DNA of 64,000 nt, taken from the NCBI RefSeq assembly GCF_001307195.1, contig NZ_CP012808.1, positions 1,426,001 through 1,490,000 of the forward strand, in the 5' to 3' direction. A program made the translations under genes and the position numbers. The stretch is from Acinetobacter equi. Lineage in GTDB: Bacteria > Pseudomonadota > Gammaproteobacteria > Pseudomonadales > Moraxellaceae. Shown here one piece after another: positions 42,581 through 50,890 of this stretch (positions within the stretch are counted from its first letter, which is position 1; each line of letters opens with the position of its first letter). Below the pieces are notes generated by a model that saw nothing but the letters and a program-made list of their open reading frames with translations, made no database searches and was not told the DNA's origin.

Positions 42581-43040
42581 CAATATCTAAATATAGCGTT
42601 TCTTTGACTTCTTCCATCACAATATAACTATGTGATGAAGCAGAAGAGGGAAGTTTCTTTAATAAATCTCCTAATAATCTACGATAAGCGCTCATTTCCT
42701 TTAAACGCGCTTTGACTAAATAATCAAACTCGCCAGAAATAAGATGGCATTCTAAAACTTCAGGAATTTCGACTAAATCTTTTGCAACCTGATCAAAAAC
42801 ATCTCCAGATTTTGCGGACAATTTAATTTCTAAAAAAACCAATAAGCTTTTTTCAACAAGATTGGGATTTAAACGAGCGTAATATCCCATAATAATTCCA
42901 TCACGTTCTAAGCGTTTTACACGTTCTGAACAAGGCGTTGTGGACAGATTAACTTTGGCTGCAAGTTCACTAATGGCAATACGACCATTTTTTTGCAAGA
43001 TATCTAAAATCATGCGATCAATACGATCTAGCTTACGCAT
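42576..43040 (-). CDS. Lrp/AsnC family regulator, probable DadR
   Basis: 154 residues: helix-turn-helix (LDRIDRMILDILQKNGRIAISELAAKVNLS, split, then STTPCSERVKRLE) and a RAM effector domain (LVFLEIKLSA, LECHLISGEFDYLVKA). It is divergent from dadA with 141 bp between. In Pseudomonas the equivalent gene activates dadA in response to L-alanine and represses itself. A perfect palindrome in the gap supports such a role here. Confidence 0.9.
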   Translation of the reverse strand: MRKLDRIDRMILDILQKNGRIAISELAAKVNLSTTPCSERVKRLERDGIIMGYYARLNPNLVEKSLLVFLEIKLSAKSGDVFDQVAKDLVEIPEVLECHLISGEFDYLVKARLKEMSAYRRLLGDLLKKLPSSASSHSYIVMEEVKETLYLDIE

Positions 43041-43108
43041 TTAATTTTCCCTGCTATTTGTCTTTATTAAAATAAAAACTTATTCCTTTCTTTTAATAAT
43101 GCCTTAAA

Positions 43109-43129
43109 AAATAGTGAATTTCACTATTT
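43109..43129. promoter_or_regulatory. Operator between the Lrp-type gene and dadA
   Basis: AAATAGTGA and TCACTATTT are perfect arms around ATT, 21 bp in all, about 55 bp before dadA. This is the right size and symmetry for an Lrp-family site. Confidence 0.7.
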
Positions 43130-43181
43130 AAGTAAAAATATACTAGGTAAATAAACTAATAATATTTTTGAGGATATAGCC

Positions 43182-44441
43182 ATGCGAGTGATCGTATTAG
43201 GTAGTGGTGTAATTGGGGTTGCAAGCGCCTACTATCTTGCGCAGCAAGGAGCAGAAGTAACCGTATTGGATCGTCAAGCAGGCCCCGCTGAAGAAACTAG
43301 TTTTGGTAATGCAGGTCAAATTTCCCCAGGATATTCGACTCCTTGGGCTGCACCTGGCATTCCATTTAAGGCTGTAAAGTGGATGTTTCAACATCATGCA
43401 CCATTAGCGATGAATATTGATGGAAGTTTGTGGCAGTTACAGTGGATTGCTCAAATGCTAAAAAATTGTGATGCATCTCATTATGCAATTAATAAAGAGC
43501 GTATGGTGCGAGTTGCAGAATATAGCCGTGATTGCTTAAGAAATTTGCGTGAAGAAATTGGGATTTCTTATGAAAATAGAGCAAAAGGAACACTCCAAGT
43601 ATTTCGTAATGAAGCACAATTAGATGCTGTTCAGCGAGATATTGAAGTACTTCGTGAAACAGGTGTGGATTTTGCCTTATTAGATCGGGATGGGCTTGGG
43701 CAAGTAGAACCTGCATTGGCTGAAGTCAAAGATAAGTTAGTTGGTGGTTTGCATTTACCAAATGATGAAACAGGCGATTGTTATCTTTTTACAAACGCTT
43801 TAGCAGAGCATGCTAAAAAAATGGGTGTTAGTTTTAAGTTTAATCAAAATGTTGAAAAGCTAGTCATTGAAGGAAATGAAATAAAAGGTGTTATTTCAAA
43901 TGGGGAACTTTTACAAGCAGATCGCTATGTCTTGGCATTTGGTAGTTATTCACGAGATTTCTTAAAACCATTAGATCTGAACTTACCTGTTTATCCTGTG
44001 AAAGGATATTCTTTGACTATTCCTATTGTTGATCCAAGTCATGCACCTCAATCAACAGTATTGGATGAAACGTATAAAATTGCGATTACACGATTTGATG
44101 AACGTATTCGTGTAGGTGGAATGGCTGAACTCAGTGGATTTAATTTAGGCTTAAATGAAGATCGCCGTGGCACTTTAGAAATGGTGACACAAGATTTATT
44201 TCCAGGCGGTGATTTGGCTCAAGCGAGTTTTTGGACAGGTTTACGTCCAATGACGCCAGACAGTACACCGATTATTGGTAAAACTAAATTTAAGAATTTA
44301 TTTTTAAATACAGGGCATGGCACATTAGGTTGGACTATGGCATGTGGTTCAGGGAAACTGATTAGTGATTTGGTTTTAGATAAGTCGACGGAAATATCAA
44401 CGGAAGGTTTATCTTTAGAGAGATATGACTATGCGGCATAA
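43182..44441 (+). CDS. dadA: D-amino acid dehydrogenase
   Basis: DadA is a membrane-associated flavoprotein that deaminates D-alanine to pyruvate and passes electrons to the quinone pool. 419 residues. [16 protein letters not shown] is the FAD-binding GxGxxG, followed by [22 protein letters not shown], typical of DadA; the C-terminal [15 protein letters not shown] and [17 protein letters not shown] complete the FAD site. Controlled by the divergent Lrp-type gene. dadX (alanine racemase), the usual next gene, is missing. Confidence 0.96.
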   Translation: MRVIVLGSGVIGVASAYYLAQQGAEVTVLDRQAGPAEETSFGNAGQISPGYSTPWAAPGIPFKAVKWMFQHHAPLAMNIDGSLWQLQWIAQMLKNCDASHYAINKERMVRVAEYSRDCLRNLREEIGISYENRAKGTLQVFRNEAQLDAVQRDIEVLRETGVDFALLDRDGLGQVEPALAEVKDKLVGGLHLPNDETGDCYLFTNALAEHAKKMGVSFKFNQNVEKLVIEGNEIKGVISNGELLQADRYVLAFGSYSRDFLKPLDLNLPVYPVKGYSLTIPIVDPSHAPQSTVLDETYKIAITRFDERIRVGGMAELSGFNLGLNEDRRGTLEMVTQDLFPGGDLAQASFWTGLRPMTPDSTPIIGKTKFKNLFLNTGHGTLGWTMACGSGKLISDLVLDKSTEISTEGLSLERYDYAA

Positions 44442-44468
44442 GCAAATGAACGGGATGTTTTGATGTTT

Positions 44469-44499
44469 AGTCTGTCTAAATACAAATTTTAGACAGACT
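44469..44499 (+). terminator. Terminator of dadA
   Basis: AGTCTGTCTAAA and TTTAGACAGACT are perfect 12-bp arms with a 7-nt loop, followed by TTATTTTT. Confidence 0.85.
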
Positions 44500-44546
44500 T
44501 TATTTTTGGTAAAATGATAATAGCAAACCACGATGGAGATCGTAGA

Positions 44547-44594
44547 ATGAATAAATTTTTGTTACTACAAATTGCTTATAGAAACAAATCTTGA
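44547..44594 (+). other. Short ORF or gene remnant between dadA and cycA
   Basis: An ATG with GGAG upstream opens a 15-codon frame (MNKFLLLQIAYRNKS). Right after it, in a different frame, lie codons reading LELRENGRLQFLNNRM. This may be the remains of a gene broken by a frameshift, or a short leader ORF before cycA. The rest of the 262-bp gap shows nothing else. Confidence 0.3.
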
Positions 44595-44703
44595 ACTTAG
44601 AGAAAATGGAAGATTACAGTTTTTAAACAATCGTATGACTTTGAGGATTAATATATAAATCCTATTTTTCGATTGTTTTGATAACGGTTATAAGGATGTT
44701 TTA

Positions 44704-46128
44704 ATGAACAGAACCAATCAAATAAATGATAAATCCCCTCCACACGAATTACAGCGTAAGCTTTCAAATAGACATCTACAATTAATCGCTATTGGTGGAG
44801 CAATTGGAACAGGGCTATTTATGGGCTCTGGTAAAACAATTGCTTTAGCTGGGCCTTCGATCTTATTTATTTATATGATCATTGGCTTTATGTTTTTCTT
44901 TTTAATGCGCGCTTTAGGTGAAATTTTACTTTCAAATTTACACTATAAATCATTCATTGATATGGCACATGATTTAATTGGTCCAGGTGCTGGTTATTAT
45001 ATTGGTTGGTCGTATTGGCTTGGATGGATTTTAGTTGGAATCGCTGATCTAGCCGCAATTATTAATTATTTAGGTTTTTGGCTTCCCGAAGGAATGGCAT
45101 TTACGCCAATGGGGCAAGCACTTATTAGTGCGGGATGTGTCATTTTTATTTTACTTATTAATTTAGTTACGGTTAAGTTATTTGGTGAGATTGAATTTTG
45201 GTTTGCCTTGATTAAAATTTTAGCCATTATTGGGTTAATTGTTATTGGTGCTTATATGGTGTTTACACACTTTCAAGCACCTACAGGTTCAGTTGCTAGC
45301 TTTAGTAATATTTGGTCACATGGTGGTATGTTTCCAAAAGGTGCGATGGGCTTTTTAGCAGGTTTCCAAATTGCGATGTTTGCATTTGTTGGGGTTGAAC
45401 TTTTAGGCACAATGGCAGCAGAAACAAAGGATCCTGAAAAGAATTTACCTAAAGCTGTAAATGCAATTCCGACACGCATTATTCTATTTTATGTTCTTTC
45501 TTTATTTATGATTATGGCCGTAACGCCATGGATTGAAATTCCTGCGGATCAAAGTCCATTTGTTAGTTTATTTTTACATGCAGGTATTCCAACTTCTGCC
45601 ATTATTATGAATTTAGTGGTTTTATCTTCAGTTATGTCATCTATGAATAGTGGTGTATTTTCAACAAGTCGTATGCTCTTTGGTTTGGCTCAAGGCGGAC
45701 AGGCACCAAAAGTATTAGGTTTGTTATCACCACGTGCTGTTCCTGCAAAAGGCTTATATTTTTCATGTGCTTTTATTATGGTTGGTGCGGCATTTCAATA
45801 CTTTGTTCCAAATACAATTGAAGCTTTTACTTTAGCAAGTTCGTTATGTGTAATTTTATTTATTAGTATATGGGCACTGATTATGGTGTGCTACATCCGC
45901 TATCGTAAATTAAAGCCAGAATTACATGATAAATCACAATTTAAAATGCCAGGTGGTATTTGGATGTCTTATATTGTGATTGCCTTCTTGCTTTTTGCTT
46001 TGGTGATTTTAAGTCTAGAAGCAGATACCTTGAAAGCACTTATTATTAGCCCATTATGGTTAATTATTTTGGCGACAACGTACCATTATTTTTATAAGCC
46101 ACGTGTACATAAAATGAATAATCATTAA
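44704..46128 (+). CDS. cycA: D-serine/D-alanine/glycine:H+ symporter
   Basis: 474 residues, 12 predicted helices of the APC superfamily. IAIGGAIGTGLFMGSGK in helix 1 and FAFVGVELLGTMAAETKDPEKNLP in helix 6 with its following loop match CycA-type amino-acid permeases. It supplies D-alanine to DadA, and the two genes are adjacent, which supports the name. It has its own leader of about 200 bp after the dadA terminator. Confidence 0.9.
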   Translation: MNRTNQINDKSPPHELQRKLSNRHLQLIAIGGAIGTGLFMGSGKTIALAGPSILFIYMIIGFMFFFLMRALGEILLSNLHYKSFIDMAHDLIGPGAGYYIGWSYWLGWILVGIADLAAIINYLGFWLPEGMAFTPMGQALISAGCVIFILLINLVTVKLFGEIEFWFALIKILAIIGLIVIGAYMVFTHFQAPTGSVASFSNIWSHGGMFPKGAMGFLAGFQIAMFAFVGVELLGTMAAETKDPEKNLPKAVNAIPTRIILFYVLSLFMIMAVTPWIEIPADQSPFVSLFLHAGIPTSAIIMNLVVLSSVMSSMNSGVFSTSRMLFGLAQGGQAPKVLGLLSPRAVPAKGLYFSCAFIMVGAAFQYFVPNTIEAFTLASSLCVILFISIWALIMVCYIRYRKLKPELHDKSQFKMPGGIWMSYIVIAFLLFALVILSLEADTLKALIISPLWLIILATTYHYFYKPRVHKMNNH

Positions 46129-46143
46129 TTTTATATACACAAT

Positions 46144-46171
46144 AAAAAACCTCCAATTGGAGGTTTTTTAT
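46144..46171 (+). terminator. Terminator between convergent cycA and hemJ
   Basis: Perfect AAAAAACCTCCAATT/AATTGGAGGTTTTTT palindrome; usable from both strands. Confidence 0.92.
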
Positions 46172-46185
46172 TGTTCTATTTTGTC

Positions 46186-46638
46186 TTAAAAAATAGGTTT
46201 AACAACCACTAAAATCACCACTGCAATTAAGATTACAGTTGGCATTTCATTAAAGTAACGCCAAAACTTATGTGATTTATAGTGCGCATTACCAATCAAT
46301 TTTTTACGATAATAACCACAGAAAAAATGGTAAATCACCAGTAAACCGACTAAAGCAACTTTAATGAAAAACCACATTGCTTGATGATAATGTTGAGTTG
46401 CATCGCCCCAATCCACAAGAAAGTGGGCGGTAATTAATGTAATCACCATTGATGGCCACATAATACCGCGATATAACTTACGTTCCATAACTTCAAAGCG
46501 TTGATGGCTAATCGCATCTTCACTCATTGCATGGTAAACAAATAGCCGTGGTAGGTAGAACAAAGCAGCGAACCAACAAACTACGGCAATAATATGAAAT
46601 GCTTTCATGAAGAGGAAAGCATTAGAAGCTATATCCAT
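46186..46638 (-). CDS. hemJ: Protoporphyrinogen oxidase HemJ
   Basis: HemJ oxidises protoporphyrinogen IX to protoporphyrin IX in haem synthesis. 150 residues with four membrane helices. The family residues lie in FHIIAVVCWFAALFYLPRLFVYH, RKLYRGIMWPSM and KFWRYFNEMPTVILI, including the conserved His and Lys. Acinetobacter is one of the bacteria in which HemJ was first identified. It starts 24 bp after the fabB stop on the same strand, so the two may be co-transcribed. Confidence 0.93.
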   Translation of the reverse strand: MDIASNAFLFMKAFHIIAVVCWFAALFYLPRLFVYHAMSEDAISHQRFEVMERKLYRGIMWPSMVITLITAHFLVDWGDATQHYHQAMWFFIKVALVGLLVIYHFFCGYYRKKLIGNAHYKSHKFWRYFNEMPTVILIAVVILVVVKPIF

Positions 46639-46661
46639 TCTTTTACCCTATATGGGGTGGA

Positions 46662-47891
46662 TTAGCCTTCCCATTTCTTGAAAATGAGACAGGCATTTAC
46701 GCCACCAAAACCGAAACTGTTACTCATTACAGTATTCAATTTTGCGTCACGTTTTTCAAGTACGATGTCATAGCCTTCTGTACCTTCATCAAGTTGAGTG
46801 ACATTGATGTTTGGTGCAATAAAGTCATTTTGCATCATAAGAATAGAATAAATAGCCTCTTGAACACCAGCAGCACCAAGACTATGACCAGTCATAGATT
46901 TAGTTGAGCTAAGAGGAGGAACATTACCGGCACCAAAAGCACGCCCCATTGCTTGAAGTTCAGTGATATCGCCTGCTGGAGTAGATGTACCATGTGTATT
47001 TACATAGTCAATTTTTTCTACGCCATGCTGTTTTGCTTCTTCTAAAGCCATTAGGATACAACGTGTTGCACCTTCGCCAGATGGAGCAACCATATCTGCG
47101 CCATCTGAGTTAGCAGCATAGCCTACAACTTCAGCTAAAATATTAGCACCACGAGCTTGAGCATGTTCAAGTGATTCAAGTACAACGAAACCACCACCGC
47201 CAGCAATAACAAAACCATCACGGTCTGCAGAATACGGACGAGATGCACTTTCTGGTGTGTCATTATATTTAGAACATAAGGCACCCATTGCATCAAACAA
47301 TAAACTTTGTGACCAATGGTCTTCTTCACCACCACCAGCAAGCATAAGATCTTGCTTACCAAGTTGAATTAGGTTGTATGCATATCCAATAGCATCAGCA
47401 GATGTTGCACATGCACTCGTAATAGAGTGAGCAACACCTTGTAATTTAAATGCAACGCCTACGTTTGCAGTAATCGTATTTGTCATATTACGAGGAACAA
47501 AGAAAGGACCTACTTTACGTGCGCCTTTTGTTTCCAATAATTCATTCATTTCAACAACAGAGGCAGTTGAACCACCACCTGAGCCACCAGTAATACCGTA
47601 ACGAGGATTACCAGCCAATTGTTCTGCAGTTAAGCCTGCATGTTCAACGGCAGCGACAGCGGCATTGTAGGCATACATTGCGCATACGCCCATGAAGCGT
47701 TTTGCACGACGGTCAATATTGTCAAAGTTTTGTTCAGCAGCGGCACTAACATGACTTTTAAAATTTAGTTCAGCATAAGTTGGGTTAAAACGTGTCCCAG
47801 AAATACCATTTTGTAATGAATGATTCACATCTTCTAAAGTATTACCAATACATGAGTTAATACCCATGCCTGTGATTACAACACGTTTCAT
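46662..47891 (-). CDS. fabB: 3-oxoacyl-ACP synthase I (KAS I)
   Basis: FabB condenses malonyl-ACP with acyl-ACP and is needed for unsaturated fatty acids. 409 residues of the thiolase fold; catalytic Cys161 in TSACATSADAIG and histidines in NTHGTSTPAGD and KSMTGHSLGAAG. The VQEAIYSILMMQNDFIAPNIN stretch places it with FabB rather than FabF. No fabA adjoins. Two perfect hairpins lie in its leader. Confidence 0.93.
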   Translation of the reverse strand: MKRVVITGMGINSCIGNTLEDVNHSLQNGISGTRFNPTYAELNFKSHVSAAAEQNFDNIDRRAKRFMGVCAMYAYNAAVAAVEHAGLTAEQLAGNPRYGITGGSGGGSTASVVEMNELLETKGARKVGPFFVPRNMTNTITANVGVAFKLQGVAHSITSACATSADAIGYAYNLIQLGKQDLMLAGGGEEDHWSQSLLFDAMGALCSKYNDTPESASRPYSADRDGFVIAGGGGFVVLESLEHAQARGANILAEVVGYAANSDGADMVAPSGEGATRCILMALEEAKQHGVEKIDYVNTHGTSTPAGDITELQAMGRAFGAGNVPPLSSTKSMTGHSLGAAGVQEAIYSILMMQNDFIAPNINVTQLDEGTEGYDIVLEKRDAKLNTVMSNSFGFGGVNACLIFKKWEG

Positions 47892-48171
47892 CTAACATAT
47901 CCCTTTATGGTCATGATACTGGGGAGTAAGCTGATTCAGATATTAAAATTCATATCTGAACTCAAGCCATCCTTGAGTTTATAAATTAAGAGACATAATA
48001 GCAGAAAGATTTTTGAATTCTTATGGCAAATATGATGCCTATTGAGACTTTACCTAGTTAATTACTTTAATCTTGTTAATTTATTAAAATAAACAGAATT
48101 AAGTTGAGATAAATCTAGACTATGCCTAGTATTTACTAGGTATAAATCGAGATTATAAAGGGTTGGGGCGA
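47892..48171. promoter_or_regulatory. Divergent promoter region of fabB and the EcsC-family gene
   Basis: Contains the fabB leader hairpins: TTCAGATAT/ATATCTGAA (47935-47943/47952-47960) and AACTCAAG/CTTGAGTT (47959-47966/47972-47979). Further right is the palindrome CCTAGTATTTACTAGG (48125-48140), with another CCTAGT half-site near 48053. The last could be an operator; a fatty-acid regulator such as DesT or FabR would be the natural candidate, but that is a guess. Confidence 0.5.
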
Positions 48172-49464
48172 ATGGAAAAATCTAATAATAATCCTTCAAG
48201 AGGATTCCTATCAAATGCGTTAGGAGTGGCTAAAAAGCTCAGTAGTGCGGGTATAGAGCTTGTAAACCAAACAAAAATAAATCAAGTTTATAAGCAAAAT
48301 GACCCTGTAGATGAATCTAAAACTATAGATGGTATTGCAAGCCCAAAACTTGCATTTCAATTTTATGATAATCAGCCACAACAAATTTTACGTAATTATG
48401 TCCCTGTTATATCTCAACAGTTATTAGGTCGCCACTACGGTACATTTAATAAAGTGACAAATATGGTATCACCAGAGCTTTCAGATAAAGTTTCAGACTA
48501 TTTTTTTGAGCGACTCAATAAATTCACGAATCAAATTAGCTCAGTTGATGCAGTATTAGATCAAGCAGGCATTCAAGATTTAGAAGAGTTAACACAAGAT
48601 GTTGATCGCTCTAAACGTTTAAGTTTGGCATTGGTTGAGCAAAATAAATGGATTGCATCTGTTCAAGGTGCTTTGAGTGGGGCAACAGGTGTTGTAGGTT
48701 CATCTATTGATATTCCTATATCAATTATTTTAGCGTTGAAAACAATATATCAAGTCGGACGCTCTTATGGTTTTGAACTAAATGAAGAAGAAGAGCAAGA
48801 TATTGTTCAATATATTTTTAGACAGATTAATCTAGGTATATTGGCTGAAAAGCAGACACTTTTAATGGGGTTGAGAGCAATATCAAGTATGCTTAAAACA
48901 CATGATATTGATCAATTACAAACACTATTGGGCTCAACTAATGATATCGAATTATTAAGAAAAATGTTATTAAATGCGCAAGGAGAAGCGAAGTATGAAT
49001 GGTTAAAATATATTCCTAAAATTTCTGCTTTATCTAAATTAAGTCCTGTGATTGGTGCTTCAATTAGTGCAACCTATAGTTGGCAACTTGTTGATGATGT
49101 AAATAATAAGGCACAAGAAGTCTTTTCTAATGCAAGACGTTATTTACTTGCACATAAAGATGCTTCTCTTTCAATTATTACTGCATATGAGAAATCTTTG
49201 CAGATTAAAAAGAAAGCAAATGCAATTGGTGTTCAAATAAAAAGTGAAAAATTATCGTATAGATCTCTAGAAATAGAAAAAAATGAAATGACAAGAGGTG
49301 AGATAAGTGAAAATGCAGAACAAAATAAACAGGCTTTAAATGGGGCGAAATTTAAGCATAAAGATAAAAGGCATCAAAAAGATTTACTTGAAGTGACAGG
49401 ATTAAAAGAAAATGAAATAAAACAATTGAATAAATCTGATGTTGAAAATAGTGAAGGAAAGTAA
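48172..49464 (+). CDS. EcsC family protein
   Basis: About 430 residues. The centre (roughly 125-320) is the EcsC domain: VQGALSGATGVVGSSIDIPISIILALKTIYQVGRSYG (in parts), then LGILAEKQTLLMGLRAISS and KLSPVIGASISATYSWQLVDDV. The C-terminal 90 residues are very basic and charged, probably coiled. In Bacillus EcsC is linked to an ABC transporter, but its role is unknown and no such transporter is nearby. A TTG lies 9 bp upstream of the chosen ATG. Confidence 0.85.
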   Translation: MEKSNNNPSRGFLSNALGVAKKLSSAGIELVNQTKINQVYKQNDPVDESKTIDGIASPKLAFQFYDNQPQQILRNYVPVISQQLLGRHYGTFNKVTNMVSPELSDKVSDYFFERLNKFTNQISSVDAVLDQAGIQDLEELTQDVDRSKRLSLALVEQNKWIASVQGALSGATGVVGSSIDIPISIILALKTIYQVGRSYGFELNEEEEQDIVQYIFRQINLGILAEKQTLLMGLRAISSMLKTHDIDQLQTLLGSTNDIELLRKMLLNAQGEAKYEWLKYIPKISALSKLSPVIGASISATYSWQLVDDVNNKAQEVFSNARRYLLAHKDASLSIITAYEKSLQIKKKANAIGVQIKSEKLSYRSLEIEKNEMTRGEISENAEQNKQALNGAKFKHKDKRHQKDLLEVTGLKENEIKQLNKSDVENSEGK

Positions 49465-49553
49465 AAAAGCAATAAAAAGAGTAACAAAAAAATCGAACAA
49501 GAAGGATGCTGGTAAATAATTTTATAATAATCAGTGTGTTGTGGCTTTTTTTG

Positions 49554-49599
49554 GAAAATGATCAATATTCATTATAAATACCGAATATTGACCATTTTC
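49554..49599. repeat. 17-bp inverted repeat overlapping the rpsL -35 box
   Basis: Arms 49554-49570 and 49583-49599 are complementary at 16 of 17 positions around a 12-base centre. The right arm contains the TTGACC of the rpsL promoter. It can be the EcsC-gene terminator, or an operator. Confidence 0.65.
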
Positions 49600-49616
49600 T
49601 TATCTTGGAATACAAT
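49588..49616 (+). promoter_or_regulatory. str operon promoter
   Basis: TTGACC (49588-49593) and TACAAT (49611-49616) are separated by exactly 17 bp. The start should be near 49622, leaving a leader of about 54 nt. Confidence 0.8.
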
Positions 49617-49621
49617 TGCAT

Positions 49622-49656
49622 GCCCTCAAAAAGTAGTAGTTTTTTGGGGCTTTTTA
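49622..49656 (+). promoter_or_regulatory. Terminator-like hairpin at the very start of the rpsL transcript
   Basis: GCCCTCAAAAA pairs with TTTTTTGGGGC and is followed by TTTTTA. It begins about where transcription should start and ends just before the GGGAG ribosome binding site. It could stop read-through from the EcsC gene or act as an attenuator for the str operon. Confidence 0.55.
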
Positions 49657-49675
49657 TTAACGGGAGAATTGCCAA

Positions 49676-50050
49676 ATGGCAACAACAAATCAGTTGATCC
49701 GTAAGGGTCGTACAACTTTAGTTGAAAAATCTAAAGTTCCTGCGTTGAAGGCTTGTCCACAACGTCGTGGTGTTTGTACACGTGTTTACACAACTACACC
49801 TAAAAAACCTAACTCAGCAATGCGTAAAGTTTGCCGTGTTCGCTTAACTTCAGGTTTTGAAGTATCTAGCTACATCGGTGGTGAAGGCCATAACTTACAA
49901 GAGCACAGTGTTGTTCTTATCCGTGGTGGTCGTGTTAAAGATTTACCAGGTGTACGTTACCATACCGTTCGTGGTTCTTTAGACTGTGCTGGTGTTAAAG
50001 ATCGTAACCAGTCTCGTTCTAAATACGGTACTAAACGTCCTAAGAAATAA
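49676..50050 (+). CDS. rpsL: 30S ribosomal protein S12
   Basis: 124 residues with the universal [19 protein letters not shown] and [19 protein letters not shown] stretches. Lys43, Lys44 and Lys88 are the wild-type residues, so no streptomycin-resistance substitution is present. First gene of the str operon. Confidence 0.98.
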   Translation: MATTNQLIRKGRTTLVEKSKVPALKACPQRRGVCTRVYTTTPKKPNSAMRKVCRVRLTSGFEVSSYIGGEGHNLQEHSVVLIRGGRVKDLPGVRYHTVRGSLDCAGVKDRNQSRSKYGTKRPKK

Positions 50051-50153
50051 TCTTTAAAAGATTTCATCTTAAGACTGTTAGAACTGCAATCCTTTACCGT
50101 CTCGCTTGTCTGATTTCTGCATTTTTTGTAAAAATTCAAGCGACGTATAGTAA

Positions 50154-50210
50154 GGCCAGCGAAAAGCACATGACACTTTGTGCTACGGCTGGATAAACCT
50201 GAAGTGTCAT
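50154..50210 (+). promoter_or_regulatory. Alternative hairpins between rpsL and rpsG
   Basis: Form A: CCAGC (50156-50160) and GCTGG (50188-50192) enclose AGCACA/TGTGCT (50165-50170/50179-50184). Form B: ATGACACTT (50170-50178) and AAGTGTCAT (50202-50210), a perfect 9-bp stem. The two forms use the same bases and exclude each other. In E. coli S7 represses this operon by binding here. Confidence 0.55.
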
Positions 50211-50229
50211 ATTTATAGGTAGTATTAAA

Positions 50230-50700
50230 ATGCCAAGACGTCGCGTAGTCGCTGCTCGTGAAATCCTTCCGGATCCGAAATTCAGCAGCCAAACAATCGC
50301 TAAATTTATGAACCACGTAATGCAAGATGGTAAAAAATCTATTGCTGAAAGTATCGTTTACGGTGCTTTAGATCGCGTTCAAGAAAAATCAAAAGTAGAC
50401 CCAGTTGAATTTTTTGAGACTACTCTTGAAAAAGTTCGTCCTATGGTCGAAGTAAAAGCACGCCGTGTTGGTGGTGCTACTTATCAAGTTCCTATGGAAG
50501 TACGCCCATCCCGTCGTACTGCTTTAGCGATGCGTTGGTTAGTAGATGCTGCAGCTAAGCGTTCTGAAAAAACTATGGCTTTACGTCTTGCTGGTGAGTT
50601 GCTTGATGCATCTGAAGGTAAAGGCGCAGCGATCAAAAAACGTGAAGATGTGCATCGTATGGCTGAAGCCAACAAAGCCTTCTCTCACTACCGTTTCTAA
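50230..50700 (+). CDS. rpsG: 30S ribosomal protein S7
   Basis: 156 residues beginning [18 protein letters not shown] and ending SHYRF; the 16S-binding basic surface and the hairpin region [20 protein letters not shown] are present. The gap from rpsL is 179 bp, unusually long for this operon, and holds the hairpins described separately. Confidence 0.98.
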   Translation: MPRRRVVAAREILPDPKFSSQTIAKFMNHVMQDGKKSIAESIVYGALDRVQEKSKVDPVEFFETTLEKVRPMVEVKARRVGGATYQVPMEVRPSRRTALAMRWLVDAAAKRSEKTMALRLAGELLDASEGKGAAIKKREDVHRMAEANKAFSHYRF

Positions 50701-50734
50701 GCGGATAAAACAGTCCCTAATCAGGAGAATACTC

Positions 50735-50797
50735 ATGCGTACAGTGGCTCGATTTAATATCGCACTTTACCCAAGTGGGGGATTTGCGGGTATTTAA
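50735..50797 (+). CDS. 20-codon leader ORF upstream of fusA
   Basis: An ATG with a perfect AGGAG site seven bases upstream (50723-50727) opens MRTVARFNIALYPSGGFAGI and stops at 50797. It lies wholly in the rpsG-fusA gap, and its first eight bases pair with 50825-50832 in the leader. It may be a translated leader peptide that senses ribosome activity. Whether it is translated is not known. Confidence 0.45.
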   Translation: MRTVARFNIALYPSGGFAGI

Positions 50798-50824
50798 TTT
50801 ACCCACAAAACGTACTGAGTATCC

Positions 50825-50853
50825 GTACGCATCAATGTTTCATTGGTGCGTCC
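50825..50853 (+). promoter_or_regulatory. Alternative leader hairpins of fusA
   Basis: GTACGCAT (50825-50832) is perfectly complementary to the start of the leader ORF (50735-50742) and, in the nearer form, CGTAC/GTACG. The same bases also begin CGCATCAATG/CATTGGTGCG, a 10-bp hairpin with a TTT loop and one G-U pair. These pairings exclude each other. Confidence 0.5.
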
Positions 50854-50890
50854 TGTTTTAAACAAACAAAATTTAGGAATGCTAGAAATC

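Noticed and set aside
50546..50797. 83-codon ORF over the end of rpsG and the fusA leader
   Set aside because: Most of it is a shadow frame of rpsG. Only its last part coincides in frame with the 20-codon leader ORF, which has its own start and ribosome site.
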